A stretch of DNA of 64,000 nt from Fratercula arctica (taxonomy: Eukaryota > Chordata > Aves > Charadriiformes > Alcidae), in contig CANTUZ010000020.1 in assembly GCA_947846985.1 (NCBI GenBank), positions 7,537,459 to 7,601,458 on the forward strand, in the 5' to 3' direction. Position 1 is the stretch's first letter. Each line of letters begins with the position of its first letter. A program made the position numbers and the translations under genes. Below are positions 1-11,781 of the stretch, piece after piece. Below the pieces are notes generated by a model. That model was not told the origin of the DNA and searched no databases. It saw only the letters and a list, made by a program, of their open reading frames with translations.

Positions 1-3000
1 GTTTCCTTCAGACTTCACGTTTCAAATCCCATAGAGCTGTTTCACCTAACCACAAAACAGAAATGCTTCTTTCCTGGCAAAAATATTAGAAGAAATAGTA
101 AGTACCAATTGCATTGCATGAAACTCTGCGCTGAGGGTTGACAGCGTTTTGAACGGCAGTTCCTTCTGACTTACAGTACACTATCATCAAAATACTGCCA
201 TCAGCATCAGCTGCAGGAACACAGTTAAACTTCAGGTGTCAAAAAAAAAAAAAAAAAAAAAAAGGAAAAATGAAAAAAAGCACCCCACACCCTTCACCAG
301 CCATCTCCAGATGCTCCTGTGAATATCAACACTTTCATGAAAAAATCCAAGAACAATCAGCCTTTGGACGTAAAAGGCACAGAAAGCGATGAGCTATTTT
401 ACAGGAGCTGCAGATAAGAGGAGTGGGCTTCCAAACTTCTTACGTCACACTTAAGAGGACTGACATCACTGGTTTTTCTGCTTGTTTATATCACACACTC
501 ACGATGGCGTATAAAACCTGTAACAACCACGAGCACAAACATGTATTACCTCTCTCACACGGTACTTGATATACACAGCTATATGTACCAAATTTTCCCT
601 TTCCTGCCATTTCCAGTATCACTACAGTGAAATTAATTACATCCTATTCCAAATTAATTGTGCAGTTCAGATCAGATTCTACTTTTTGTCACACCCTTCT
701 CCTGACATTATCCAGAACAGCAAAAATACCTTCAGTCATTTGTGTTTACTGTCTCCCCTCCACTGCTACATACAACATGAAGCCTAAACCCAGCCCAGTT
801 TCTCTCCTTTTACCCTACCTAAGGCTGACTCCAGTGAGAAGCAGGAATAATTTCTTACCTGCTTTGACTGTCAACCCCACTCGAAGGAGATGGGTTTCAC
901 TTGACATCTTCTCGCGCCACGGGCCGTTCCTCCCTACCAGTTCCCAAAGCCTGCAACAGAGGGAGGAAGGAAACTCCCGGATTCCTTGCGACACGTTCCT
1001 AAGGCCTCTCCTGACAGGGTCAGGAAGGGCAGCTGGCCTGAGACACTTCTCTGAGCTGGAGAAAGCCACAAAGGAGAGCCGACAGGACACATCCCGCAGG
1101 AAGGCAGTGGGGTGGATCTGCAAGACCCACGGCAGGAATGGGCCTGGGGTCTGTGGAGCCCGCGGATGGAAGGAGGGACAGCAGGCACGTCCCGAGACAG
1201 TCACTGCCCCGCACAGGAGGGAGCTCACGTCTCCGCACATCAGGCCGTGGAAACGACCGTGAAACCAGGGACAATCTGTACAACCAGGGACACGCTGGCA
1301 CAGCCCCAGCGACCCCGACCCGGGGGAACACCCCCCAGGTGAGGGGCTCTGTCCCAGCAGAGGGGGGCAAGCAGCACCCACTGCACCACACAACACGCGT
1401 CCAGCCCTTGGTTGTGCAGCTGCCAGAACTCACATCTTCCCCACATCACACATTGGACGCTCTTATTTGTCAAAGACATTAAGAACACTAATGAGAGTAG
1501 CATCTATGTAATCCCTTTAACTGCTTGTGATTTAGATAAAGCATACTGGACTAGACCACAGGCATCAAAGGATGTCGGAAAGCATAAAACTGAAGTAACT
1601 TGAGGAGAAAAAGTAATTTTTTTTTCATAAAAACAGAAAGACTGCTAAAAAATCTGCAACATAATCCAGCAGCAAATCACATTGGAACATTTCAAAGAAC
1701 TTAAGGTTTCAAATAGAAGACACTTTTAATCTACCATTACCAACTAACACCTAAAGCTGCAACGGAAGTATTTTTCTTAATTGTAACTCTGAACTATGAC
1801 AATACCTGGTACCTATTTATGTTTAAAATTTCCCAAGGGTAACGACACTTCTCTGATGGCTATTTGCACACATCCCAAAACAGGTAATTTTTTTCAACAG
1901 GTTAATGCAACTATGAAACCCTTCACCTTGAACCAGTTTCAACAGGAAATTTATTCAAAACCTGCTTAGAATTCATTTCTCCAGCCTGACATCTTAATCC
2001 TGGTAACATTAAAATACTCTTCCAAATTTTAAAAATGCTGTAGAGCTACAGAGATGGAGGGGGAAAGGCTCGATTCTCTATACTTCCAGTCCTGTAGGAT
2101 CAAGCCAGAGAAAGCTCACGCTGACTCCTCAGTCACTACACCCACTCCACCTTGGTGTCAAGGGACTCAGACTCTTGGCACTTTTAATGTCAGCTGAAAT
2201 CGACTGATCTGTCCCCAGGACACCTTTGCTACGCAAGACATATTCTGTCCAGTAAGACAGTATGTGTTCAACTCATACGTACTGCTTTTGCACAAGGAAA
2301 AAAAAATGGAATTTTCTGAATCTTATTCTTTGCTCCCTACCCACACTTGTAGAAATTCCCTCCTGGAATTTCATCAGATGCTTCAGAGACCACCTCTAGA
2401 AGGGCAAAGCTTCCTGGGCCAGTAAGAACTAACCTGTTTCCTAGCCAAACCCACGTCCTACCACCCTCTCCATCTGGTTTTCTAGTTTTCACATGCCAAC
2501 ACTGGGAGTCTCCCGCTCCGCAGCCGTGGGGTTCCAGAGGGGAATCGGGGAGGAAGGAAAGGGGAACCATTACAACTCGCCACAGAAACCTACACACTCA
2601 CTGCAGATATCACACCAGCTAACCCAAAACCGCTAACTTTTATAAGAAGCTGCCATCCTAACGGATCCACACATCCACTTCTTGACTTCAAGTCCAAATT
2701 GTCTACAGTCAGCTTAAAATGAACATGCCACAGCCTAACCAAACACTTCTTGAACCTCACAGAGGACAAAAAGTGGTAACGGAAAGTAAAGCCACTGAAG
2801 TTCTAACACCAAGACAGCTTTTGGCAACAAAATAAAGTGTGCTGCTGAGGGCGAGGAGGTCGCCGATCCAAAGGCAGGAGGCCACGGCAGGCAGACGATG
2901 AGCACCACCAAGGGACAAGACGCTACAAAAAGCACTTTGCACTTCGGTAGCACCGTTCCCACTGGATCCCCTCTGTCACCGGGCTCACGCGGGGAGTCCT

Positions 3001-6000
3001 CCCAGTAGTTCCAAATTTAGAAACTCAAAGTATCTCTCAAAGCTTATTCAAAAACTCTACCACATCATCCACGGACAATCAAGTCGTCAACCTTCTACAA
3101 TCCTAATTATTGTCGAGTGAACAGCCTCATTTTAGACATCTGGTTTTAAATACACATTTGTTTTGGGTTGAAATGTGTCAGGCTGATTCCCAACACAAAA
3201 GCACTAAGTGAACATAAGAAAATTCAAAATCCTTTCAGACGTTTACATTGTTATAATGACGATAAAGCTTCACTGTTCAGGAAATATTTGTAAGCACTCG
3301 TGCAATCTAATAACTCAAACTTCCGTTTTAAGTTCAAACTTGGCACGTACGCAGTCCTCTAAGGAACGAATCTCTGCCAGGTTTCATTTGTTGGCTGAGA
3401 ACACCAATAGTAGTTACCACACGTGCATATTATTTACTTCTCTCAGAAGCATAAGGGTCCAAGTTTGTTCCTGCACAGCTGTACATCAAACCTCTGTTCT
3501 AGTTTCAGCGATTAGGCCTTGAAATAAGCCCTCACACATCACGTGAGTGACACAATCAGACAAATCTATCAGAAAATAAATACATTTTTAAAAAATTAAC
3601 TGCTTTCAAGGTCCACTCCTAACTCAACTTTTTTTTTTTCTTTTTGACAAACAATCCTTGCTTATATCACAACTGTCATACATTGAACTGACAACACATT
3701 ATATTTAAAAAGGAAATTAATAAGGAAAACCAATTTATAGACATCAATCCTTATAAAAAATAAAAAATGCCTAGCATTTTCTCATGCAAAAAAAATTTAT
3801 ATTAAAATACACTATTAACTTAGACTGAAATTTAAAATTTCAGAGCAAGATTTTTAGTAAGTCCAGAATACGAACTGAACATTGTTCAGGACTCAGCCTT
3901 TCCTGGGCTCCACCATATATTCATGACCCTCAGTCATCAACACAGGAGAAAACTAAAGCATCAAGAGAGTTCAGGGGACCTGTATAGCATTCACTGAAAC
4001 TAAGCTGGCCTGCATTTACATAGTTTAAGCACTCTATTTGATGCAGGAATTTTTGGGCTTTCTAGACTGAAAATACAGTAACTACTACCAAACTCAATTT
4101 AAGTGATGTCACATTCTCACAGACACCATACCATTTTTATGTCCCCCCTTCCAAAGTAAATTAAAAGTAGTTACTGCATCATTTAAGATGTGATTAACAT
4201 GCGGTTTCTAAATGCACAAACACTGGGTATGGGAGTTGAATTCAGCATATCAAAATAATTTACAATACTATATATTATAGCACTCAGCAGTAAACATATC
4301 ATTCCTCAAATTATACATACGTGCACATTAACCAATTCTGTATGTTTCCCTGAGGCTCTTTGAAAGCATCTTGCAGCTCTTTTTTAGTTTTTCAGCCTAA
4401 TAAGGATTGTGACACTCGCTGGGAGAGCCACACATTCTCTCTATTGAGATAATCTTCTTAAGAGAGATTGTAAATATCTCAGTGAGGCAGTGAAACCCCA
4501 AAACAACCTATCTTCCCAGGAGCAGGTGGGTGCATAAAAAGTTGTTTTGCAGTATCTGTAACCGTCTCCTATCTCTAACTTAGAAACAAACATTTTTCAG
4601 AATACTCTGATACAAATACAAGATGGCATTTTCTTCTAACCTTTTCAATCTGAAAGGAAGAGTCCAGTTGGACAGCTGAAACACCAGGCTTTAAGAAATC
4701 ACCTATCCACCAAATAAAATGCAAACTCCAATGACCTATTAAGTCATTAAATGGAACACAAGATGCTACATTTTATGTTAAGTAAGTGACATAAAAATAC
4801 ATGTTTTAAATACATAAAACAAAAAACTTATCCTTTTTTCCCCAACATAAATGTGAACAACAGCAAAAAAAATTCTTTCACCAGTGCAATAGGTATTAAT
4901 CTAATTAGTTACTTCTTTATAATACAGCAAACCACAACTTTAGATAATTGTTTTAAACTTTAGTCAGTGTTTCTCAAACTTTTAGGAATCGAGAGCATTC
5001 GTCTGTCGTCCAGCAGCGAGAGCCTACAGTTAAGTGTAACCTGCTTCAGGTATAGCTATGGGTACCACTTCCCATTAACTCTTCCTTCATAAAAAAAACC
5101 ACCTGCTCGTAGTTAAAGAGACCGGAGAAGCAGCAGAAGTGGAAGTAACACTTCATGACGACCAAAACCCACATCAACAGGGAAGGAACCTGCACGAGTA
5201 AGCAATGTGGCACTTCTCTGCACATTGAGAACGTCCGTTTTGTACCTGATTTACAATTAAGTATTTCGTGAGCCATTCAACTGATTCCATTTACAATGTG
5301 CAGACAGTTGTCCACAAAAATGCATCCTCTGGCTGGTCAGTGTATTGTTCTGAACTGACCTGCTGGACTAAGACATTTGTTCACGCAGACTTACACACCG
5401 CTACAGATGGATCACACACACTTCTACCAGTTTACTCTCCTGGACCCTCCTACATCCACATCTTGCTCACGTCATCTGAAAGTTTTCAATGCAGCAATCC
5501 AAAGATGAATTCTTACTTCACCAAAGCAGACAATCAAGCATTCTTAAACCGTGTATAGCAAGAATTGATATTCCAGTTCATATATACTTCAGAAGCTATG
5601 CTTTGTGTTGTTCCTAACAGACTTAGAGGGATTCAGATAATCCTGCTAATTGCTAGTAAAATAAACCTAGCTTTACAAGTTGTGTATCTTTCACTAGCAC
5701 ATATAATGCAAAATGTAGAATCTGGAATTTAACAAGGAGAATCACAAAACCAACTGAGTGCTTTAATACATTTATGAACTATATTTAATGCATAATCTTT
5801 TAAGAACTGGTGGACTTTCTAAGACCACATCCTAAATGAACTGCTTCTGAACAGTTTGGATGAAAGAACTACCAACAAGCCAGGTTAATTCCTTCACTAT
5901 GCAACACAGGAAAGGCTTGAGTCCTTGCTAAAACCAGAAAGATGTCACCAAACAAGGTCTCTTTGACCACAGGACCCAGTTAAGACCTGCAAAACCACCT

Positions 6001-6694
6001 ACCAGGGCCCTAGTTTGTTTTGTTGACCACAGCACGTGAGTCACTCCATTAAAAGCTACAGAAGCTTTTCAATTCCATCCCTGAACATATAAAATAAAAA
6101 AAAAAATCAAGCTGTGATTTCAATAAAAACACCTGGAAGGAGCAGTCTGCACTTGTTCGATGGCACTGAAGTTATATGTGAAGTACAGAGACACAGTGAG
6201 TCCACTGACAAACAGCACTGCAGCGTTTAAACTCGGTCCACAGGAAACACCCACCTGAAAGCAGGAGCACTACAGGCACCATTTCCAAGTCAGCATGTAG
6301 TACTATAACTACGCGAATTAGATTTCAATCAAATTTTTTTCCGAGGGCCACAGAACTGCTGAACACCTCTCATGGACACGCCTCTACTGTAGCACCCCTG
6401 AAAGCCAACACTAAACAAAACGCACAGCACAATTTACACTTTAACTCCAAGACCGCCCAAGTTTCAAACATCGCTGGGAAACGCGATGCGAGCAGCAGCC
6501 GGGCGCTGCGGGGCAGAGGACGGATCGGGGCCGCGGGACACGGGCGGTCACGTCCGCGGCCGCTCCACGCCCGGCGATCACACCGGGCCGGGAACCGCCG
6601 CGGCTGCCCCCAGAGGGACGGGCCCGAACGCTCGCCGCTGCCAGGGAGAAACCCCGCGAGCCGGGGTCCTACCGGGGACCCGCCCCGCGCTCAC
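1..6694 (-). other. TRIM33: TRIM33 intron 1 (5' part, continues off left edge)
   Basis: This AT-rich stretch follows the exon 1 donor at 6694/6693 (AAG|GTGAGC on the minus strand). I looked for the next TRIM33 exon, which should carry the second half of the RING (CPVCRQ-type cysteines), and found nothing in any frame, so exon 2 lies off the left edge. The open frames here are short and have no recognisable domain. Within it are a pure A run at 241-263, a GC-rich patch around 890-1420 that I cannot explain, and a possible hAT-like terminal sequence near 4965-4985. Nothing else is supported. Confidence 0.85.
241..263 (+). repeat. Poly(A) tract
   Basis: A run of 23 A in TRIM33 intron 1. No target-site duplication or recognisable retrocopy lies next to it, so it is best called a simple homopolymer. 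Confidence 0.9.
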
Positions 6695-7870
6695 CTTGCT
6701 GGACGTCGCCGTTGGCGCCGCCGGGGACGGGGACGCTGAGCTGCCGCTCGGGCTCGGGCAGGCAGCGGCGGCAGAAGGAGTGCAGGCAGGGCAGCAGCTT
6801 AGGCTCGGCCTCCCGTCGGCTCTGCAGGCTCTGCGCGCACACGGCGCAGGTGTCGAGCAGCGAGAAGGGCCCCGGCGCCGCCGGCGTCAGCGGAGGCACC
6901 GGGCTGGGGCCCGGCCCGGGAGCGACACCGGGCCCCGCCGCCGCCTCGGCCTCGGCCTCCCCGAGACCGCGCTCCGCCGCCGCCGCCGCGCCCGGGCTCT
7001 CCCGCTCCTCAGGCGGCGCGGCGGCGGGTGCGGGCGGCGCGGCGCCAGAGGGGGAGGCGGCCGCGGGCTCCAGGCCGCCGCCGCCGCCCGGCCCGGCCTC
7101 GGCAGCCCCCTCCCCGCCGCCGCCACCTCCTTTGTTTTCCGCCATGTTTCCTCCTTTGAACCCGACTCCCCGCGCCGCGCACGCACGGCGTCACCACGCG
7201 CCGTGCGCGCGCCCCAGCGCGGGGGCGGGGGGGAGGGGGCGTTGCGGGGCCGCGGCTCGCGCAGGCGCGCGGGGGGCTGCGCGCAGGAGCGCGTGCTCGG
7301 CCGGGACGGGCCCGCCCGGAGGGACGAGTTGTGACGTAGCGCCGGTGGGGGCGGGGTGCAGGCCCGGCACTGCACCTCGCGGGGACTCCCCATTGGGCGG
7401 TAGCGGCGGCTTCCCAGCCAATCGCCAGCGGCAGCCCAAGGGGCGGAGCGCGCCGCAGGGAGCAGGCCCCGCCCCCCGGAAGCGGCGCCGTCACGTCCCG
7501 CCCCAGGGCGAGCGGAGGCGGCGCAGGCGGGAGGGGCCGCGGCGGCGGCTGGAGAAGCGGCGGAGAAGCCGGGCGAGGAGCCTGCTGTCCGCACGGCGCG
7601 CCCGGGGGGGCCGGCGATGGACCCACCGGGCCGCGCGGGCACCGTGGTACGGCGGTGCCGCGGCAGCTCCAGCGACGCAGTCACCGCACTGGGCCGCGGC
7701 GGAACCGGAGAAGGTGCACTACGGGGAGGAGAGGGGAAGGGAAGGCCGGTGTCACACGCTCGCGGGCGCCGCGGTCCGGCCCCAGTCCCATCTGTGTTAA
7801 CGGGCATTCATTTACCGTTGCAGCTTCCCGCGGAGCCGGTACGGACACGTGAGGCCGAGCAGCCCCTCGC
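6480..7870 (-). promoter_or_regulatory. TRIM33: TRIM33 CpG-island promoter and first exon
   Basis: The base composition changes sharply here to dense CpG. The island covers TRIM33 exon 1 and its upstream region. Visible motifs upstream of the ATG (7143-7145) are a CRE-like TGACGTA at 7332-7338, two CCAAT boxes in opposite orientations (ATTGG at 7392-7396, CCAAT at 7418-7422), several GC boxes, and an NRF1-like GCGCACGC stretch near 7175. There is no TATA box. The transcription start cannot be fixed from sequence alone. Long open frames on both strands inside the island result from the lack of AT-rich stop codons and are not genes. Confidence 0.8.
6695..7145 (-). CDS. TRIM33: TRIM33 (TIF1-gamma) exon 1, partial gene
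   Basis: TRIM33 is a nuclear RING E3 ubiquitin ligase and transcription cofactor of the TIF1 family. It acts on SMAD4 and, through its PHD-bromodomain, on chromatin. Only exon 1 is here: 451 nt, 150 codons plus one base, ending AAG|GTGAGC at 6695. It starts MAENKGG as in other vertebrate TRIM33. Residues about 8-95 are low-complexity Gly/Ala/Pro/Glu. Then comes the first half of the RING: CAVC, CLHSFC and RRC cysteine/histidine ligands at roughly residues 99-128, followed by [15 protein letters not shown] and GDVQQ at the splice. The remaining RING cysteines, B-boxes, coiled coil, PHD and bromodomain must lie in exons off the left edge. TRIM24 and TRIM28 were considered; the MAENKGG start and the gene order favour TRIM33. 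Confidence 0.95.
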
Positions 7871-7972
7871 CGACGCTCCTGGGCCACCTAGCGATGTCTG
7901 GGACCACGGGGCAGAGCTGAGGCCCCCGGGCTGCACTCAAGCGGGATCAGAACATACAAATAGTAAACAGCG

Positions 7973-7978
7973 TTTATT
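7973..7978 (-). terminator. BCAS2: BCAS2 poly(A) signal AATAAA
   Basis: A canonical AATAAA on the minus strand, about 300 nt after the BCAS2 stop codon (8277-8279). Cleavage is expected near 7955, which gives a short 3' UTR and leaves about 0.8 kb to the TRIM33 start codon. Confidence 0.8.
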
Positions 7979-8276
7979 GAAAGCATCAGGGAACGTGCAA
8001 AAACAGGGAACAGGGGGGTGTTTTTTAAGAGCTCCTACTTTAGGTATACAAAAAGTGAAACAATTCACAGTACATTTAACTGTGCCCATAATACACGTGA
8101 GCAGGCCGTTTTGGGCCTACACTGCCTCATCCTAGAATTTAAAACCAGAAAAAGAAATTATGAAAATACCTTTTTATCACCTTACACACCTGCAACTAGA
8201 AGTGTCTACAAACACACAGCATCTCCAAAGTTTTTTGGTTTGTTTTTTTAGCGTATGCTGCAGTAAGACAGTAGAG

Positions 8277-11200
8277 TCACTGGAAGTCTTGCTGGATGTT
8301 CTCCTTGTTTGCTTCTCCCTGCTGCTGTTTGATTTGTGAAATTTCATTTTCTAGCTGCACAATAGTTCGTTCAATCTCATAATTTTTACTGACAAGAGAG
8401 ACCCATCTGGAAGAGAAAAGAAATAAAAAAAGCCTTCAAGTGTTGTTTACCCATCCTCTGTTTTAAAATCAAAGACAATTATTGCTCCAAAGAAAGCACA
8501 ATGACACTGAATAAAGCAGTACTTTTCTCAGTACGTGATAAACCTCAGTTGACATCAATGGTAATTTGAACCAAAGTGACAAAAAAGAGGGTTTCAAGCC
8601 TGTTAAACCTTAACATACAAAATGTAATTTACTAGACTCAAATCTGCTAACTTCCAGTGTTTAGATAAAGAAGAGTTTAAGAAACAATTTAAACAGGCAA
8701 TTTCAAGCAGCTCGTATGCCCTCCTGTTCACATCTGTTGCTCGTTGTTTCACTCAACCACAGTAACCATTATGTAGACCTTAATTACAAACCCTTTAAAA
8801 CACTTTGTGCAAAGAAACAGTATTCATGCAGCAACATCCTACAGTAGATCACTCATGCTCTGCATGGAAGAATTTCAAGCAGAAGATTGTGGAAGACTTG
8901 TGGAAGATTTAACAGAAAAATTTTAGATACTCACGTAGATTCCATTTCTCGTAGCTTAGCCCCAGCTGTGAGCTGCATGTTCTTTCGTTGCCAGTTCAGA
9001 TCTTGAATGTTTTTCCTGGGGAGAAAAAGATCTATGTTTTTTTTTTTTTTTGTCACCTTTCCTTAAAATTTGTAATATCTCCTGCTAATTTTGAAATACA
9101 CCTAATCCGTAGAAATACTACCAGTAAACACTTGTGTAGCCAGGACCATAACAACAACATACAGATGGATGTAGTATATTTCAATATACTACAAACTCCA
9201 TCCCCAAGTAATCCATCTCTGTAAACTCATTAAAGCATCCACTTTAAAATGATAGGCCAAACCTAACATCAGGGAACACATCTTCACTGAGACAACTACA
9301 CACTAAATAAAAGTCTATCAGCAGTGACAAGAAAACACAACTGCATTTCAGAGAGGATTCCACCAAAATCCATTCTGTTCAAAGCAGAGGTTTACACAAA
9401 ACCAAACCAAACCAACACAGAGATTGACTGGAACAGGTATTATCAATGTAATCATTTGGGGAGGGCAGGATCAGATTTAATTATTGTTATTACTGGGTCT
9501 TTTTTTCCTATGACTACGGCAGCAATGTATACACAAGCCTTTCTATAGCTAGGGGGACAGGGGAGAGAGGTTCGCTTTCCTTCCAACTTCAGTATGAAAA
9601 CAAAAAATAATGGCTCACCTTAACTTCTGAAGCTCTTTCTGGGCTTGTTCTATCATATGAACCAGATGCCTAATAGCAAAATGCAAGCAAAGCATTAGGA
9701 AAACTTACAATTGCCAGATCAGACCCATTTAACCTGGCATTTACCTCTTCAGAGTTAGGACACAAGAAGCCACTTCAACCCAAGCACGAGACAACTTACT
9801 CTCAGCACAGTCTTAGCTCTTCACTGCTGAAGAGAATGACACAATGCCAAAACACTCCAGTTGTAACATATGCAGTTTTAACACATCAACCTTCAATAAC
9901 CACTATGGTCAGTCCCCGTCATCATACAATAGGACAAAATCATATCCATTAGCTGATCAGGTTTTATTTTCAAGCTTGTTACCATATGCTTGCACTATTC
10001 TGACTAGAATGGTATCGTAACATCCCCCTATCATATCACCCGTCTTCTAATTTTAATTCTAAAATTACCTGTAAAAATTTTTGTTTCCCTCATGTAACAC
10101 TGTGAGAGCACAAACAGTTCTTTTCACTTCCTGACGTATGTGCAAGCTAATAGATCCTCTACCTGCCTCCCTTCTAAGCTAAGCACCCTCTGCCTTCTCT
10201 CAGAGGTAAGTTTTGCATTCCTTTTGTCTACACCTTCTCAGAAGTGGACATTGGCATTCTCTGCCTGAAATAGCACTGGCGTTTCCTGCAGCCATACCAT
10301 CTACAACTTTTTTTGGCTTTTGGAACAGCATTGTTAATAATGGCTCCAGGCTGAGCCGCATCAATAGTAAGTCATCTTTATTTCCACTACTGAATTATCA
10401 TTTTGCAGGCTGTCATTAGTCCTTTTAGTTATCCTCAATTAAAGGCCATTGTCACCAACTGCTACCCAAACAATAACTCACAAAATTCAACATTGGGATG
10501 TATTTGAAACACAGGCTATTTCTTGGCCACAGAGAGGGCTCCTTGTCTTTCAGATTGGACTCCTTTTCTTCCACATAGAGCTCTCTCAAAGAGGTTGTTA
10601 TTCCAGGATATACTCTGAAGATCCCCACTGGACTTACACAGGAACACATGAGAAATATACAGAAATTGAACTCAGAACTTCAACTAGGTTCAGCAAAGCA
10701 GAGGAAGGCCTTACTCATTGTACACCTTCCAAGCATTACAGCCGTGTTGCGACATTAACTCCAGGTTCTCGATGCGGACCGCCTGGTGCTCCAGCTGCGC
10801 CATGGAGTTGTTCACACACTCCTGCCACGCCGTGATATCGTTCTTCTGGCCGGAGGACGGGGCCGGCAGCTCGTACCTGCAACAGGCCGCCCGCCTCAGG
10901 AAAAGGCCCGGCGGACATAGCTCTCCTGCCGGCGCCCCTGGGGGCAGGCGGCCGCTCGGCCCTCCCGGGCTCACCTCTTCATGCTGAGCAGCTCGAGGGG
11001 CTGCCGGGCCGCCAGGCGCTCGAACTCGTTCCGCATGATCTCGGTCTGTGGGGAGGGAGGCGGTGAGGCGGCGGCGGGGGGAGGAACCGGGGGGTGAACC
11101 GGGCAGGGCGGGGGGAGCCGGGGGCGGGGGGGCCCGGCCGGTGGCCTCACCTCAAACGCGCTGTAGTCGTGCGCCGGCAAGTAACTGAGGTAGTTTTTCG

Positions 11201-11436
11201 TTGGCCGGTACCGCCGCGTCTCCTCCTCCACCAGCGCCGCGGCCTAGCGCACACCAGGCGTCAGGCAGGAACGCCGGCCGCGTTCACCGCCTCACGGGCG
11301 CCCGGCGCGCCGCGCTCACCGCCCCGCCCCGCCCCGCGCTCACCGCCTCACGGACGCCCGGCGCCTCGTAGCCCTGGTCGAAGTAGGGCAGCGCGTCCAC
11401 CACCACGTCGCCGGCCACCAGCCCCGGGCCCGCCAT
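8277..11436 (-). CDS. BCAS2: BCAS2 / SPF27, pre-mRNA splicing factor
   Basis: BCAS2 (SPF27) is a core subunit of the PRP19-CDC5L complex, which is needed for spliceosome activation in the nucleus. Seven coding exons: 11344-11436, 11151-11243, 10975-11045, 10715-10876, 9619-9669, 8935-9015, 8277-8406. They total 681 nt (226 aa; the human protein is 225). It starts [20 protein letters not shown] and ends NIQQDFQ before TGA. Recognisable blocks are [45 protein letters not shown] and [19 protein letters not shown]. From about residue 139 the sequence is a charged Leu-heptad coiled coil ([25 protein letters not shown]), the part known to bind its complex partners. All introns are GT-AG and phases agree. 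The N-terminal Kozak context is GCC ATG G-like on a CpG island. No truncation or frameshift is seen. Confidence 0.97.
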
Positions 11437-11780
11437 GCTGCTCCGGCTCTGCGCCTGCGCCCGCCCCGCCGCTCCGCCAATCGGCACTACCGCAGCGCGC
11501 CTGCCCCGCGGGGGAAGCTGCGGCCTAGCCCCGCCCCCGGCCCCTCATGGATCCACCCCCAAGCCCCGCCCCCACTGCCCCGCCCTCTGCTCCACCCACC
11601 CACCCAGCCCCGCCCCCCCCGCGGCGCGGAAGGAGACACGGGCGCGGTGTGTCCGTGCGATGGTTATTGACGGCGGCAGCTGTCGGGATCCCCAGGGACC
11701 CCTGTCCGCCGGGAGGCAGAGACGAGTCCGGCCCCGGCATCCCCCCCCCTCCCCGCCCCGCTGGCCCGCAGCAGCACGAG
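10870..11780 (-). promoter_or_regulatory. BCAS2: BCAS2 CpG-island promoter
   Basis: A CpG-dense block covers BCAS2 exons 1-3 and the 345-bp gap to the DENND2C stop codon. About 41-45 bp upstream of the ATG is a CCAAT box at 11477-11481 (read on the plus strand, i.e. inverted relative to BCAS2). An NRF1-like CTGCGCCTGCGC lies near 11450-11460. There is no TATA box. The same block must also contain the DENND2C transcript end. Confidence 0.75.
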
Positions 11781-11781
11781 A

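Noticed and set aside
6712..7807. Long open frames on both strands (up to 362 codons) in the TRIM33 CpG island
   Set aside because: They are Ala/Arg/Pro/Gly-rich shadows of CpG-dense DNA that overlap TRIM33 exon 1 in other frames. They have no domain and no support as genes.
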